Source: Actinomadura citrea | GTDB taxonomy: Bacteria; Actinomycetota; Actinomycetes; Streptosporangiales; Streptosporangiaceae | Length of the DNA stretch: 64,000 bases | Direction of reading: 5' to 3' | Assembly (NCBI RefSeq): GCF_013409045.1 | Contig: NZ_JACCBT010000001.1 | Span: 4,402,001-4,466,000 of the forward strand | Shown: one piece after another, positions 1-9,082 of the stretch | Position numbering within the stretch: the stretch's first letter is position 1 | Layout of the letters: every line of letters begins with the position of its first letter | Translations under genes and position numbers: made by a program | Notes under the pieces: model-generated | What the model was told of the DNA's origin: nothing | Databases searched by the model: none | The model's input: only the letters and a program-made list of their open reading frames with translations

Positions 1-1
1 G

Positions 2-1852
2 CTCGTCCGGTGGGCGATCGGCGCCTTGGCCCGGCTCGTGGCCCGGCATGGGACGGAGGTCCTCGACGGCCACCGCCTCGACCGCGTGCTTCCCCGCGGC
101 CGGGAGCGCGACCTCTTCGCGGAGCTGCGCCCCGAACCGGGTGATCACGTGGTGGTCATCGCGCTGGCCAGGGCTCTCGGGCGGCGGGCGTTCGCGCTGG
201 CGGGCCTCCAGGAGCTGCTGCGGGCGGCGGTCCGCGAGGCGCCCGAGCCGCTCGCCCGCGAGGCCGCGGCGCTGTGGCTCGCCGACCCGGCGGAGCGCGA
301 GCGGCGGGCCGCGGCACTGGCGGCCGCCGACGCCTCCGCGATCGTCCTGCCCGAGGTCTGGCGCGTCGTCGCCGGCCGCCGCACCGATCTGCTCCTGCCC
401 GCCCTGGAGCGCTCCCGGACGGGCCGGTTCGGGGGCCCGGGCGGGGTCCCGGCGATCCAGCCGCAGCACCCCGGCCGCTGGACACCGCGCCAGGTCGGGC
501 GCGTGCGGGAGCTCCTGGCCTCCCCGGCGGAACCGGTCGACGCCAGGATCGCCGCCGTCGCCTCGCTCGGACGGCTCCCCGGCTGCCTCGACGACCTCGT
601 CGCCCGTGCGGACGGGGACGGGGAGCCCGCCCTCGCCGAGGCCGCTCTGGAGGCGATGGCGGCCGCGGACCGCCCTGCCGAGGCCCTCGCGGTGCTCCTG
701 CGCCATGCCCGGGGACCGCGATCGGCGGTCGCGGTGGCGGCGCTGGCACGGGCCGCCGCGTCGGTTCCGCCGTCCCGCCTCGGTCCCGTCCTGGCGGAGG
801 CCCTGACCGGCCCGGGCGGCACGGTGGCCGTACGCAAGCAGGCGGCCCGGCTGATCGAGCGGCTGCGGGTCCCCGGCGCGGCGGAGGCCCTGCTGCGCGC
901 GTGGGACGACCCGGGCCTTCACCGGGACGTCCGTGTCGCGGTCGCGGCGGCGCTCCGCCGTATGCCGGAGGACCCTCGTGCGCTCGCCGCGCTGGACGCC
1001 GCCGCCGGGCCGTACACCTCGGAGCAGCTGCTGCGCACGCTCTTCCAGGCCAAACCCACGGAGTACGCGCCCGCGCACCGCCCCGCCTACGCCGCGCTGG
1101 TCCGCAGGCTCGGCGCGGCGGCGGACGGCCCCGGCGTCCGGTTCCGGGCGTCCAAGGCGTTCGCCGCGTGGGCGCGCTGGTACACCGGCGGATTCGACGC
1201 CGTCCTCGCGGCCGTCGCCGATCCCGCCGACCCCGCCGGGGACGACGAGTTGCTCGTGCTCAACGCCCTGGTGCGGGCGGGCTCGGTGGCGGAGGAGGCG
1301 CTCGGCGTGCTGTCCGCCCTGCTCGCCGCGGAGCCGGGCGACCGCGCGCGGGCGCGGATCGCGGCCGTGGCCCACGCGATCGGCGGCCTGCCCGCCGGTC
1401 ACCCGAACGCGCCGCTCTCCCGCCGTGTGGTGGAAATGCTCGCGGGGCACCCCCTCCACCTCGCCGACGCCGTGGACGTCGCGCTCATCTCGGCTCGCCT
1501 GACCGGCGGCGACGCCTCCCCAGAGCGGGTCGCCGAAGAGCTCGTGGCCTTGGCGGACCTCCTCCGCGGCCGCCCCGTCCTGGCCTCCAGGATCGCCGAC
1601 CGGCGGTTGGACCACGCGCTGGGCGGCCGGGGTGCGCGCGGGAGCGGCGGGCCCGGCCGGCTTCTGCCCGCCGCCCGCGCCCTCACCGGACGGGACTACG
1701 CGGCCTCGCACCTGCTCGCCGTCGGCGTCGTCCGCATGGGCGGCCTGGCCGCCGGGTGGACCGGCGAATGGCGGGACCTCCTGGACGGGCTGCGCCGGTC
1801 CGCCCACGTGGAGGTCCGCCAGGACGCCTGGAGTGTCGTCCCCAGTACGTGA
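2..1852 (+). CDS. HEAT-like repeat protein, 5' end cut by window edge
   Basis: The reading frame is open from the left edge, so the start lies outside; the TTG at 26 is only the first possible start inside the window. At least 616 residues are seen, rich in Ala, Leu and Arg, with repeated helix-turn-helix-sized units in which short runs such as LGRLPG, ALEAMAAA and VAAALRRMP recur. This is the look of HEAT/armadillo-type alpha-solenoids, which usually act as protein-binding scaffolds. No signal peptide, membrane segment or catalytic motif is visible in the part present. About 135 bp separate it from paaZ, so co-transcription is uncertain. No specific function can be assigned. Confidence 0.7.
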   Translation, partial: LVRWAIGALARLVARHGTEVLDGHRLDRVLPRGRERDLFAELRPEPGDHVVVIALARALGRRAFALAGLQELLRAAVREAPEPLAREAAALWLADPAERERRAAALAAADASAIVLPEVWRVVAGRRTDLLLPALERSRTGRFGGPGGVPAIQPQHPGRWTPRQVGRVRELLASPAEPVDARIAAVASLGRLPGCLDDLVARADGDGEPALAEAALEAMAAADRPAEALAVLLRHARGPRSAVAVAALARAAASVPPSRLGPVLAEALTGPGGTVAVRKQAARLIERLRVPGAAEALLRAWDDPGLHRDVRVAVAAALRRMPEDPRALAALDAAAGPYTSEQLLRTLFQAKPTEYAPAHRPAYAALVRRLGAAADGPGVRFRASKAFAAWARWYTGGFDAVLAAVADPADPAGDDELLVLNALVRAGSVAEEALGVLSALLAAEPGDRARARIAAVAHAIGGLPAGHPNAPLSRRVVEMLAGHPLHLADAVDVALISARLTGGDASPERVAEELVALADLLRGRPVLASRIADRRLDHALGGRGARGSGGPGRLLPAARALTGRDYAASHLLAVGVVRMGGLAAGWTGEWRDLLDGLRRSAHVEVRQDAWSVVPST

Positions 1853-1988
1853 CCTGCGCCACAGCCCGCCGCGGAGCGCGGCGGCGCGCGAGTACACAAA
1901 GGATCGGGGCCCCGGCTGTCATGTCTGCGAGGGTGAGGGGAGCTGTGAAGTGGCAAGAATGGTTTGAGATCTGGACAAGGAGGTCCCA

Positions 1989-4028
1989 GTGGTCGTGCTG
2001 CGCAGTTATGTGTCGGGTTCCTGGCGTGCCCCGGAGGAGGAGGGGGCGCCGTTGCACGACGCCGTCACCGGGGAGGAGGTCGCCCGGATCTCCTCGGCGG
2101 GGGTCGACATGGGCGCCGCCCTGGAGTACGGGCGGTCGGTCGGCGGCCCGGTGCTGAGGGAGCTGACGTTCCACCATCGCGCGGCCCTGCTGAAGGCGCT
2201 CGCGTCCCATCTGCGGGAGCAGCGCGAGGAGTTGTACGCCCTCTCGGCCAGGACGGGCGCGACGCTGAACGATGCGAGGTTCGACGTCGACGGCGGCATC
2301 GGCGTCCTGTTCGCCTACGCGAGCAAGGGCAAGCGGGAGCTGCCGAACGACACGGTGCTGGTCGAGGGCGACGTGGAGCCGCTCGGCAAGGGCGGGACGT
2401 TCGTCGGGCAGCACCTGTGCACGCCGTCGCACGGCGTCGCGGTGCAGATCAACGCGTTCAACTTCCCGGTGTGGGGCCCGCTGGAGAAGCTCGCGCCCGC
2501 GTTCCTCGCGGGGGTGCCGAGCCTGATCAAGCCGGCGAGCCAGACCGCCTACCTGACCGCCCGGCTGGTCGAGCTGATCGTCGAGGCCGGGATCCTGCCC
2601 GAGGGGTCGGTGCAGATGGTCTGCGGCGAGCCGCGCGATCTTCTCGACCACCTCACCGAGCAGGACATCGTCGGGTTCACCGGATCGGCGTCCACGGCCC
2701 GGCTGCTGCGCACCCACCCCGTCATCGTGGGGAACGCGGTGCGGTTCAACGCCGAGGCCGACTCGCTGAACTGCTCCGTCCTCGGACCGGACGCGACGCC
2801 CGGCACGAAGGAGTTCGACCTGTACGTCCGGCAGCTCGTCACGGAGATGACCGTGAAGGCGGGCCAGAAGTGCACGGCGATCCGCCGGGCGCTCGTCCCC
2901 GCCGCGCTGATGGACGACGTCGCCGAGGCCGTCCGGGAGCGGCTCGCGAAGGTCACGGTCGGGAACCCCTCCGACCCGTCCGTGCGGATGGGCGCCCTCG
3001 CCACGCTCGACCAGCGCGAGGAGGTGCGGCGCTCCCTGAAGGCCCTCATGGACGCCGGCCGCGTCGTGTTCGGCGACCCCGAGCGGGTCGAGGTCGTGGG
3101 CGCCGACGCCGAGCGGGGCGCGTTCATCTCCCCGGTGCTGCTGCGCGCCGACGACGCCGGCCGCGCGGAGCCGCACGAGGTCGAGGCGTTCGGCCCGGTC
3201 AGCACCCTGATGCCGTACGAGGGCGCCGAGCAGGCGGTCGAGCTGGCCGTGCGCGGGCGCGGCAGCCTCGCCGGGTCGGTCGTGACCGGCGACGCGGAGT
3301 TCGCCCGGAAGGTGGTGCTCGGCGCCGCGCCGTGGCACGGCCGGCTGCTCGTGCTGAACGCCGAGGACGCCAAGGAGTCGACCGGGCACGGCTCGCCGCT
3401 GCCCCCGCTCGTCCACGGCGGGCCCGGGCGCGCCGGCGGCGGCGAGGAGATGGGCGGGATCCGCGGGGTCGTGCACCACATGCGGCGCACCGCCGTCCAG
3501 GCCGGGCCCGCGATGCTCACCTCCATCACCGGGCGCTGGGTCCCCGGCACCGACCGGACCGTCACCGACGAGCACCCGTTCCGCAAGCACCTGGAGGACC
3601 TGCGCGTCGGCGACACCGCCGTCGGCGGCCCGCGCGTCGTCACCCTCGACGACGTGGAGCACTTCGCCGAGTTCACCGGCGACACCTTCTACGCCCACAT
3701 GGACGAGGAGGCCGCCAGGGCGAACCCGTTCTTCGGCGGGCGCGTCGCGCACGGCTACCTCGTCGTGTCGTTCGCGGCCGGCCTGTTCGTGGAGCCGTCC
3801 CCGGGGCCCGTCCTCGCGAACTACGGACTGGAGAACCTCCGGTTCCTCACGCCCGTCAAGCCGGGCGACGAGCTGACCGTCACCCTGACGGCCAAGCAGA
3901 TCTCGCCGCGCGAGGGCGCCGACTACGGCGAGGTCCGCTGGGACACCGACGTCACGAACCAGGTGGGCGCCTCGGTCGCCAAGTACGACGTCCTGACGCT
4001 GGTGGCCAAGCGCCCGCGGCACGACTGA
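1989..4028 (+). CDS. paaZ: PaaZ: oxepin-CoA hydrolase / 3-oxo-5,6-dehydrosuberyl-CoA semialdehyde dehydrogenase
   Basis: This 679-residue cytoplasmic bifunctional enzyme opens the oxepin-CoA ring and oxidises the resulting aldehyde in aerobic phenylacetate degradation. Residues 1 to about 520 form an NADP-type aldehyde dehydrogenase with catalytic Cys295 in AGQKCT. Residues about 525-675 form a MaoC-type hotdog hydratase with D565 and H570 in GDTFYAHMD. Length and domain order match the PaaZ family. The GTG start is set by AAGGAGG at 1977-1983, five bases upstream. No paaABCDE, paaG, paaH, paaJ or paaK gene is in the window, so the partners must lie elsewhere or the substrate may differ. The family assignment is firm; the pathway role is inferred. 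Confidence 0.93.
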   Translation: MVVLRSYVSGSWRAPEEEGAPLHDAVTGEEVARISSAGVDMGAALEYGRSVGGPVLRELTFHHRAALLKALASHLREQREELYALSARTGATLNDARFDVDGGIGVLFAYASKGKRELPNDTVLVEGDVEPLGKGGTFVGQHLCTPSHGVAVQINAFNFPVWGPLEKLAPAFLAGVPSLIKPASQTAYLTARLVELIVEAGILPEGSVQMVCGEPRDLLDHLTEQDIVGFTGSASTARLLRTHPVIVGNAVRFNAEADSLNCSVLGPDATPGTKEFDLYVRQLVTEMTVKAGQKCTAIRRALVPAALMDDVAEAVRERLAKVTVGNPSDPSVRMGALATLDQREEVRRSLKALMDAGRVVFGDPERVEVVGADAERGAFISPVLLRADDAGRAEPHEVEAFGPVSTLMPYEGAEQAVELAVRGRGSLAGSVVTGDAEFARKVVLGAAPWHGRLLVLNAEDAKESTGHGSPLPPLVHGGPGRAGGGEEMGGIRGVVHHMRRTAVQAGPAMLTSITGRWVPGTDRTVTDEHPFRKHLEDLRVGDTAVGGPRVVTLDDVEHFAEFTGDTFYAHMDEEAARANPFFGGRVAHGYLVVSFAAGLFVEPSPGPVLANYGLENLRFLTPVKPGDELTVTLTAKQISPREGADYGEVRWDTDVTNQVGASVAKYDVLTLVAKRPRHD

Positions 4029-4124
4029 TCTTCGGGTCTGGGGAGCCGGCCCGCGGGATGATACGCATGGAGGGAGGCGTCTGCGGGGGAGACGGTCACG
4101 TTCGGCGCTGAACGGGGTGCGTCC

Positions 4125-5051
4125 ATGATCAGTCCCCTGCACATCCAGACCGTGCGCGAGGTCGTCCGCACCGGCTCGTTCGCCGACGCGGCCCGCAACC
4201 TCGGATACACCGCGTCCGCCGTCTCCCAGCAGATCGCCGCGCTGGAACGCGCCTGCGGCCTGGTGCTGTTCGAGCGCCGGGCGCGCAGCGTGCGCCCGAC
4301 GAGCGCCGCGTTCCTGATGGTCAGCAAGGGCAACGACGTGCTGTCGGCCCTCGACACCCTGGAGCGGGAGCTGCGCGCGGTCGCCAGCGGCGAGCGCGGC
4401 GCCCTGCAGCTCGGCAGCTTCCCGACCGCCAGCGCCCGCATCCTGCCGCGGGTGCTGGCGGAGCTGTCGCGGGTGCGGCCCGGCATCGACATCACGCTGG
4501 CCGAGGGGGAGCCGGACGAGCTGCTGCCCGAACTGCTCGACGGCGACCTCGACCTCCAGCTCGCCTACCGGTACGACCTGTTCCCGCGCACCTGGCCCGA
4601 CCAGATCGTGGAGACGCCGGTGATGGACGAGAACCTGGTGCTGTGCGTCCCGCGGGACCACCCGCTCGCCGGGGGGCGCACCGTCCGGCTGCGGGACCTG
4701 CGGTCGGAGACGTGGATCGCGAGCCGCCCGGAGAGCGCGGGCGCGCAGGCGCTGCTGCGGCTGTGCGGCACCGCCGGGTTCATCCCCGACATCGCGTTCC
4801 GCAGCAACGACTACGCCGTGGTGTGCGGGCTGGTCGGGTGCGGCCTCGGCATCGCGCTCGTCCCGGCGCTCGGCTGCGTCCCCGCCCCGGGGCTGAGGAC
4901 GCTGCGGCTCAGCCGCCGCAGCCCGCGGCGGCACGTCACCGTGCTGCGCCGCGCCAGCAACACCAACCCGCTCGTCAAGGACGCCATGCGCGGCCTCATC
5001 GAGATCGCCCGGGGCGTCCAGAGCGAGGTCAGCGGCGCCACCGGCCCTTGA
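4125..5051 (+). CDS. LysR-family transcriptional regulator
   Basis: This is a 308-residue DNA-binding regulator. The N-terminal winged helix (about residues 4-62) has the LysR pattern, including FADAARNLGYTASAVSQQI and an ERACGLVLFERRAR wing. The rest is a two-lobed periplasmic-binding-protein-like effector domain that begins near LQLGSFPTASARILP. LysR proteins normally control a neighbouring gene in response to a small metabolite. Its 3' end overlaps the convergent dehydrogenase gene by 23 bp, so the two transcripts are antisense at their ends. It follows paaZ by 96 bp, and either paaZ or the minus-strand amino-acid operon could be its target; the sequence does not decide. Confidence 0.92.
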   Translation: MISPLHIQTVREVVRTGSFADAARNLGYTASAVSQQIAALERACGLVLFERRARSVRPTSAAFLMVSKGNDVLSALDTLERELRAVASGERGALQLGSFPTASARILPRVLAELSRVRPGIDITLAEGEPDELLPELLDGDLDLQLAYRYDLFPRTWPDQIVETPVMDENLVLCVPRDHPLAGGRTVRLRDLRSETWIASRPESAGAQALLRLCGTAGFIPDIAFRSNDYAVVCGLVGCGLGIALVPALGCVPAPGLRTLRLSRRSPRRHVTVLRRASNTNPLVKDAMRGLIEIARGVQSEVSGATGP

Positions 5052-6171
5052 GCTCCATCGCGGCGCGGACGCGCTCCTGCGCGAGCGCGACGGCGGCCTG
5101 GTGCGTCGTCGTGCCCTGCGTCCGGGCGGTGTCGAGGACTCGGCCGGTGTTGTCGCGCATCTTCGCCGAGACCGCCGCGAACACCGCGTCCGGATCGGGG
5201 CGGAACGCCGAGTAGCGGGCGTCCATCGCGAACCCCGCCGCGACGACGCCGCCCGCGTTCGCGACGAAGTCCGGCACGACCGTCACGCCGCGCTCGGCGA
5301 GGACGCGCTGCGCCGCCCGCCCGGTGGGCAGGTTCGCGCCCTCCACCACGATCGCCGCCTGGACGTTCGCGGCGGCCTCCTCGTCGATGACGTCCTGCAG
5401 CGCGGCCGGGACGAGGACGTCGGCCGGGACCGACAGCTCGGCGCCGGGCGCCAGGAGCCGCCCGCCGTACTCCCGCACCGCCGCGTCGCCCGCCTCGGCG
5501 CGCAGGGCGAGGAGCCGCCCGACGTCCAGGCCGTCCGGGTCGTGCAGCGCTCCGTGCACGGTCGAGACCGCCACGACGGCCGCGCCGAGCTCGTGCAGGC
5601 GCCGTGCCGCCGCGTGGCCGACCGCGCCGAACCCCTGCACCGCGACCCGCGCGCCGCGCAGGGACATCCCGGCGTGCTGGGCCGCGGCGTCGGCGGCCTC
5701 CGCGACCCCGAAGCCGGTCACGCCGAGCTCGTCGTAGGGCATGCCGCCGAGGACGTGCGGGGTGCCGACGGCCGCGCCCCGGTCGTCCAGCTCGTCCTGG
5801 ACGATCGCGGCGTCCCGCTCCGAGAGCCCCATGTCGAGGCCGGCCACGTACCGGCGGGGGATCTCCTGCGACAGCGCCCGCACGAACGCGCGCAGGACCG
5901 CCTCCCGGTCGGGCGACCCGGGGTCCGCCGCGATCCCCGCCTTGGCGCCGCCGAAGAACAGGTCGACGCCCGCCCATTTGTAGGTCATGACCCGGGCGAG
6001 GCGCGCCACCTCCGCGACCGTCACCGACGGGCTCATCCGCATGCCGCCCTTGCCCATGCCCCGGGCGGTGTTGTCGATGACGAGCACGCCCCGCATCCCG
6101 GTCCGGGCGTCGGAGACGCACACGACCCGCTCGGGGCCCCACTCGTCCATCAGCGCGAGCACGTCAGACAC
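5029..6171 (-). CDS. Glu/Leu/Phe/Val-family amino acid dehydrogenase
   Basis: This 380-residue NAD(P)-dependent enzyme would reversibly deaminate an amino acid to its 2-oxo acid. The N-terminal domain has the substrate-binding KGGMRM segment and the catalytic-lysine segment FFGGAKAGI. The C-terminal Rossmann domain has VQGFGAVGHAAARRL. The length is nearer leucine or valine dehydrogenases (about 360) than glutamate dehydrogenases (over 410). It is the last gene of a three-gene minus-strand operon; its GTG start overlaps the upstream oxidase stop by 8 bp. Together with the LIV-type transporter and the 2-oxoacid dehydrogenase E1 nearby, a branched-chain or related amino acid is a plausible substrate, but this is inference. 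Confidence 0.9.
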   Translation of the reverse strand: MSDVLALMDEWGPERVVCVSDARTGMRGVLVIDNTARGMGKGGMRMSPSVTVAEVARLARVMTYKWAGVDLFFGGAKAGIAADPGSPDREAVLRAFVRALSQEIPRRYVAGLDMGLSERDAAIVQDELDDRGAAVGTPHVLGGMPYDELGVTGFGVAEAADAAAQHAGMSLRGARVAVQGFGAVGHAAARRLHELGAAVVAVSTVHGALHDPDGLDVGRLLALRAEAGDAAVREYGGRLLAPGAELSVPADVLVPAALQDVIDEEAAANVQAAIVVEGANLPTGRAAQRVLAERGVTVVPDFVANAGGVVAAGFAMDARYSAFRPDPDAVFAAVSAKMRDNTGRVLDTARTQGTTTHQAAVALAQERVRAAMELKGRWRR

Positions 6172-7321
6172 AGTTGATCTCCGGGCGGAGGGCGTCGCCG
6201 GCGAACCGCGCGGCGTGCAGGGGGGCGACGTCGGTGAAGGGCGCGCGGCCGAGGTACAGGTCGCGGACGACCTCGCCGACCGCCGGGCCCTGCAGGAAGC
6301 CGTGACCGGAGAAGCCCGTCGCGTAGAGGAACCGCGACACCGACGCGTCCTCGCCGATGAGCGCGTTGTGGTCGGGCGTCACCTCGTAGAGGCCCGCCCA
6401 GCCGCCCGTCAGCCCCACGTCGAGCAGGCGCGGCGCGCGGGCGCCGATCGCCTCGGTGAGCCGGGGGAGCCACGCGTCGGACCGGTCCAGCAGGAAGCCG
6501 GGGCGCTCGTCGGGGTCGGACATGCCGAGCATCAGGCCCTCGCCCTCGGCGTGGAAGTAGAGCGACGTCGCGAAGTCGATCGTCATCGGCACCGGGCGCG
6601 GCAGGTCCGGGAGCGGCTCGGTGAAGACGATCTGGCGGCGCAGCGGCTCGACCGGGAGGTCGACGCCCGCCATCCGCCCGACCGCCGCCGACCAGGCCCC
6701 GGCCGCGCAGACGACGGCGGGCGTGCGGATGCGCCCCCGCGAGGTCTGGACCGCACTGATCTCGCCGCCGCCGGTCTCGATGCCGACGACCTCGCATCCG
6801 GTGCGGATCGCCGCGCCGTGCCGCCGCGCGCCCGTCGCGTACCCGAGGACGACCGACTCGGGCGTGCAGTGCCCGTCGTCGGGGGAGAACGCGGCGGCCA
6901 GCAGCCCGTCGGGGACGACCAGCGGCGACAGCCGGCAGGCCTCCGCGACCGTGACCATCCGGCTCGGGACGCCCAGCTCGTTCTGCAGGGCGACGCCCGC
7001 CTCGAACGCCGCGACGTCCTCGGGCCGCGACAGCAGGAACAGGTACCCGACCTGGTGCAGGTCGATCTCCTGGCCGGGACGGCTGGAGAACCGGGTGAAC
7101 GCCTCCAGGCTGCGGGCGCCGAGCCGGATGTTGACCTCGTCGGAGAACTGGGCGCGCACGCCGCCCGCCGCCCTGCACGTCGAGCCCGATCCGAGCCCGT
7201 CCCGCTCGACGAGCACCACGCGCCGCACCCCCGCCTCGGCGAGGTGGAACGCGACGCTCGTCCCCATCACGCCGCCGCCGATGACGACGACGTCGGCCTC
7301 GGTCTCCGTCTCGGTCTCCAC
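6164..7321 (-). CDS. FAD-dependent oxidoreductase, sarcosine oxidase beta / DAO family
   Basis: This 385-residue flavoprotein would oxidise a secondary or primary amine or amino acid to an imine. The N-terminal dinucleotide-binding motif is VVVIGGGVMGTSVAFHLAEAG, with a GSGSTCRAAGG segment that in this family lies near the flavin. The C-terminal GWAGLYEVTPDHNALIG and SGHGFLQGPAVGE segments are typical of the sarcosine oxidase beta/DadA branch. The GTG start is 9 bp after the aldehyde dehydrogenase stop, and the 3' end overlaps the next gene by 8 bp, so translation is probably coupled. The substrate is unknown. The clustered aldehyde dehydrogenase suggests that an amine is oxidised to an aldehyde, which is then oxidised to an acid. 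Confidence 0.9.
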   Translation of the reverse strand: METETETEADVVVIGGGVMGTSVAFHLAEAGVRRVVLVERDGLGSGSTCRAAGGVRAQFSDEVNIRLGARSLEAFTRFSSRPGQEIDLHQVGYLFLLSRPEDVAAFEAGVALQNELGVPSRMVTVAEACRLSPLVVPDGLLAAAFSPDDGHCTPESVVLGYATGARRHGAAIRTGCEVVGIETGGGEISAVQTSRGRIRTPAVVCAAGAWSAAVGRMAGVDLPVEPLRRQIVFTEPLPDLPRPVPMTIDFATSLYFHAEGEGLMLGMSDPDERPGFLLDRSDAWLPRLTEAIGARAPRLLDVGLTGGWAGLYEVTPDHNALIGEDASVSRFLYATGFSGHGFLQGPAVGEVVRDLYLGRAPFTDVAPLHAARFAGDALRPEINCV

Positions 7322-7330
7322 GGCCGGCCC

Positions 7331-8869
7331 CTACAGCCGGAAGCCGAGGTCGGGGGCGATCTCCAGGACGTCCATCTGCGCCTTCTGCAGCCGTCCCGAG
7401 GTGTCCCAGTTCATCGACTGCCAGCGGGTGAACTGGTCCAGCACCCACATGCCCGACTGGCGGCTGCCGTTGCCCGAGCGCCCGTTCCCGCCGAACGGCA
7501 GGTGCGCCTCCGCGCCGGAGGTGGAGTTGTTGACGCTCACCATCCCGGCCGAGATCCGCCGCCGGAACGCGAAGACCTTCGCCGGGTCGGTGGTGTAGAT
7601 CGACGCGGACAGGCCGTAGCCGGGGGCGTTGGCGAGGGCGATCGCCTCGTCCGGCGTCCGGTAGGCGGTGACGCCGATGATCGGCCCGAACGTCTCGTTC
7701 ATGAACAGCTCGTCGCCGGGCCCCACCCCGTCGACGATCACCGGGTGGTAGAACAGCCCCGCCTCGGGGTCTCCGGCGAAGCCCTCACGCGGGGCGGCCG
7801 CCGTGATCCGCCCGGTGGCCGACGAGCCGTGCACGGTGTGGCCCGGCCCGATCCAGCCGAGGACCTTCTCGAAGCCGTCCGCGAACCGCTCGCTGATCAG
7901 CGGCCCGAACAGCACGTCGCCCGCCGGGTCGCCGACGGCCGCGGCCCGCGTCGCCTCGTCCAGCAGCCGCACGAACTCGCCGTGCACCGACGCGTGGACG
8001 ATCGCGGTCCCGAGGGAGGTGCAGCGCTGCCCGGCCGTCCCGAACCCCGAGAACAGGGCGCCCTCGACGGCGAGCGGCAGGTCGGCGTCCTCGGCGACGA
8101 CCATCGGGTTCTTGCCGCCGAGCTCCAGGCACGGCGTCTGGAGGTGGCGGCCGCACAGCTCCCCGATCCGCGACCCGACCTCGGTGGAGCCGGTGAAGCC
8201 GACCTTGTCGACCAGTCCTTCGTCCAGCGCCTGCTCCAGGCCGCGGAACGTCTCGGCGCCGTCGGCGTGGACGACGTTGAGGACCCCGTCCGGCAGCCCC
8301 GCGTGCGCGAACAGCTCGTAGAAGGCGTCGGCGCAGGCCGCCGCGTACTCGGCGGGCTTCCACACCACCGCGTTCCCGCAAAGCAGCGCGGGGACGATGT
8401 ACCAGGACGGCACCGCGACCGGGAAGTTCCCCGCCGTGATGACGGTGACGACGCCGACCGGGTCCCGGAAGGTGAACAGCTGCTTGTCGGGCATCTCGGA
8501 CGGGACGGTCTGCCCGTACAGCCGCCGCCCCTCTCCGAGGAAGAACGCGCAGGTGTCGGCGATCTCCTGGACCTCGCCGAGGGCTTCGGCCCGGGGCTTG
8601 CCGACCTCCCGGGTGACGGTCGCGGCGAGGGCCGCCTTGTTGGCCTCGACGAGCCGGCCGATCGCGGCGACCACCTGCCCGCGGACGGGCGCCGGCACGT
8701 CCCGCCAGGCGTCCTGCGCCTCGCGGGCCGCCCGGCAGGCGCGCACGAGGTCGCCGGCGTCCGCGAGGGACACCTCGGCGACGGTCTCGGACGTGCGGGA
8801 CGGGTCGGTGGAGCGGTACGAGCGGGGCCCCGCCGGGATCCGGGCGCCGCCGATGACGGAGGAGAGCAC
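7331..8869 (-). CDS. NAD(P)-dependent aldehyde dehydrogenase, ALDH7-like
   Basis: This 512-residue aldehyde dehydrogenase has the expected motifs: VTVITAGNFPVAVPSW in the N-terminal half, NAD-site GFTGSTEVG, ELGGKNPMVV with the general-base glutamate, and GTAGQRCTSLGTA with the catalytic cysteine. Conserved FNETFGPI and PFGGNGRSGNG segments follow. The GQRCT context resembles the ALDH7 branch (amino-adipate or piperideine-6-carboxylate semialdehydes), but this is only a family-level impression. It is the first gene of the operon with the flavin oxidase and amino-acid dehydrogenase. The GTG start lacks a clear ribosome-binding site and sits beside an inverted repeat (GTTCA-AGCC-TGAAC, 8871-8884), so a leaderless or downstream start is possible. 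Confidence 0.92.
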   Translation of the reverse strand: MLSSVIGGARIPAGPRSYRSTDPSRTSETVAEVSLADAGDLVRACRAAREAQDAWRDVPAPVRGQVVAAIGRLVEANKAALAATVTREVGKPRAEALGEVQEIADTCAFFLGEGRRLYGQTVPSEMPDKQLFTFRDPVGVVTVITAGNFPVAVPSWYIVPALLCGNAVVWKPAEYAAACADAFYELFAHAGLPDGVLNVVHADGAETFRGLEQALDEGLVDKVGFTGSTEVGSRIGELCGRHLQTPCLELGGKNPMVVAEDADLPLAVEGALFSGFGTAGQRCTSLGTAIVHASVHGEFVRLLDEATRAAAVGDPAGDVLFGPLISERFADGFEKVLGWIGPGHTVHGSSATGRITAAAPREGFAGDPEAGLFYHPVIVDGVGPGDELFMNETFGPIIGVTAYRTPDEAIALANAPGYGLSASIYTTDPAKVFAFRRRISAGMVSVNNSTSGAEAHLPFGGNGRSGNGSRQSGMWVLDQFTRWQSMNWDTSGRLQKAQMDVLEIAPDLGFRL

Positions 8870-9082
8870 GGTTCAAGCCTGAACGGGCCGCCCGCCCGCG
8901 CCAAGATCGGTCAGAGCACGGCTTCCTTACCGCGAGGCCAAGCCGGGCTGAGGCTCTCCCGGGGACGTCGTTAAGCGATCCTTGGCCAACTCCCCACCAG
9001 TTCGCGGGCTCGCGCGGCTTGGCCGCGGCCGGGGCCGCGTCCGATGCTCGACACGCGTCCCGATCCGCAGGCAGGAGCACGC

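Noticed and set aside
1683..4934. A 1083-codon open frame opposite paaZ and the LysR gene
   Set aside because: paaZ and LysR have complete motifs; the antisense frame is compositional.
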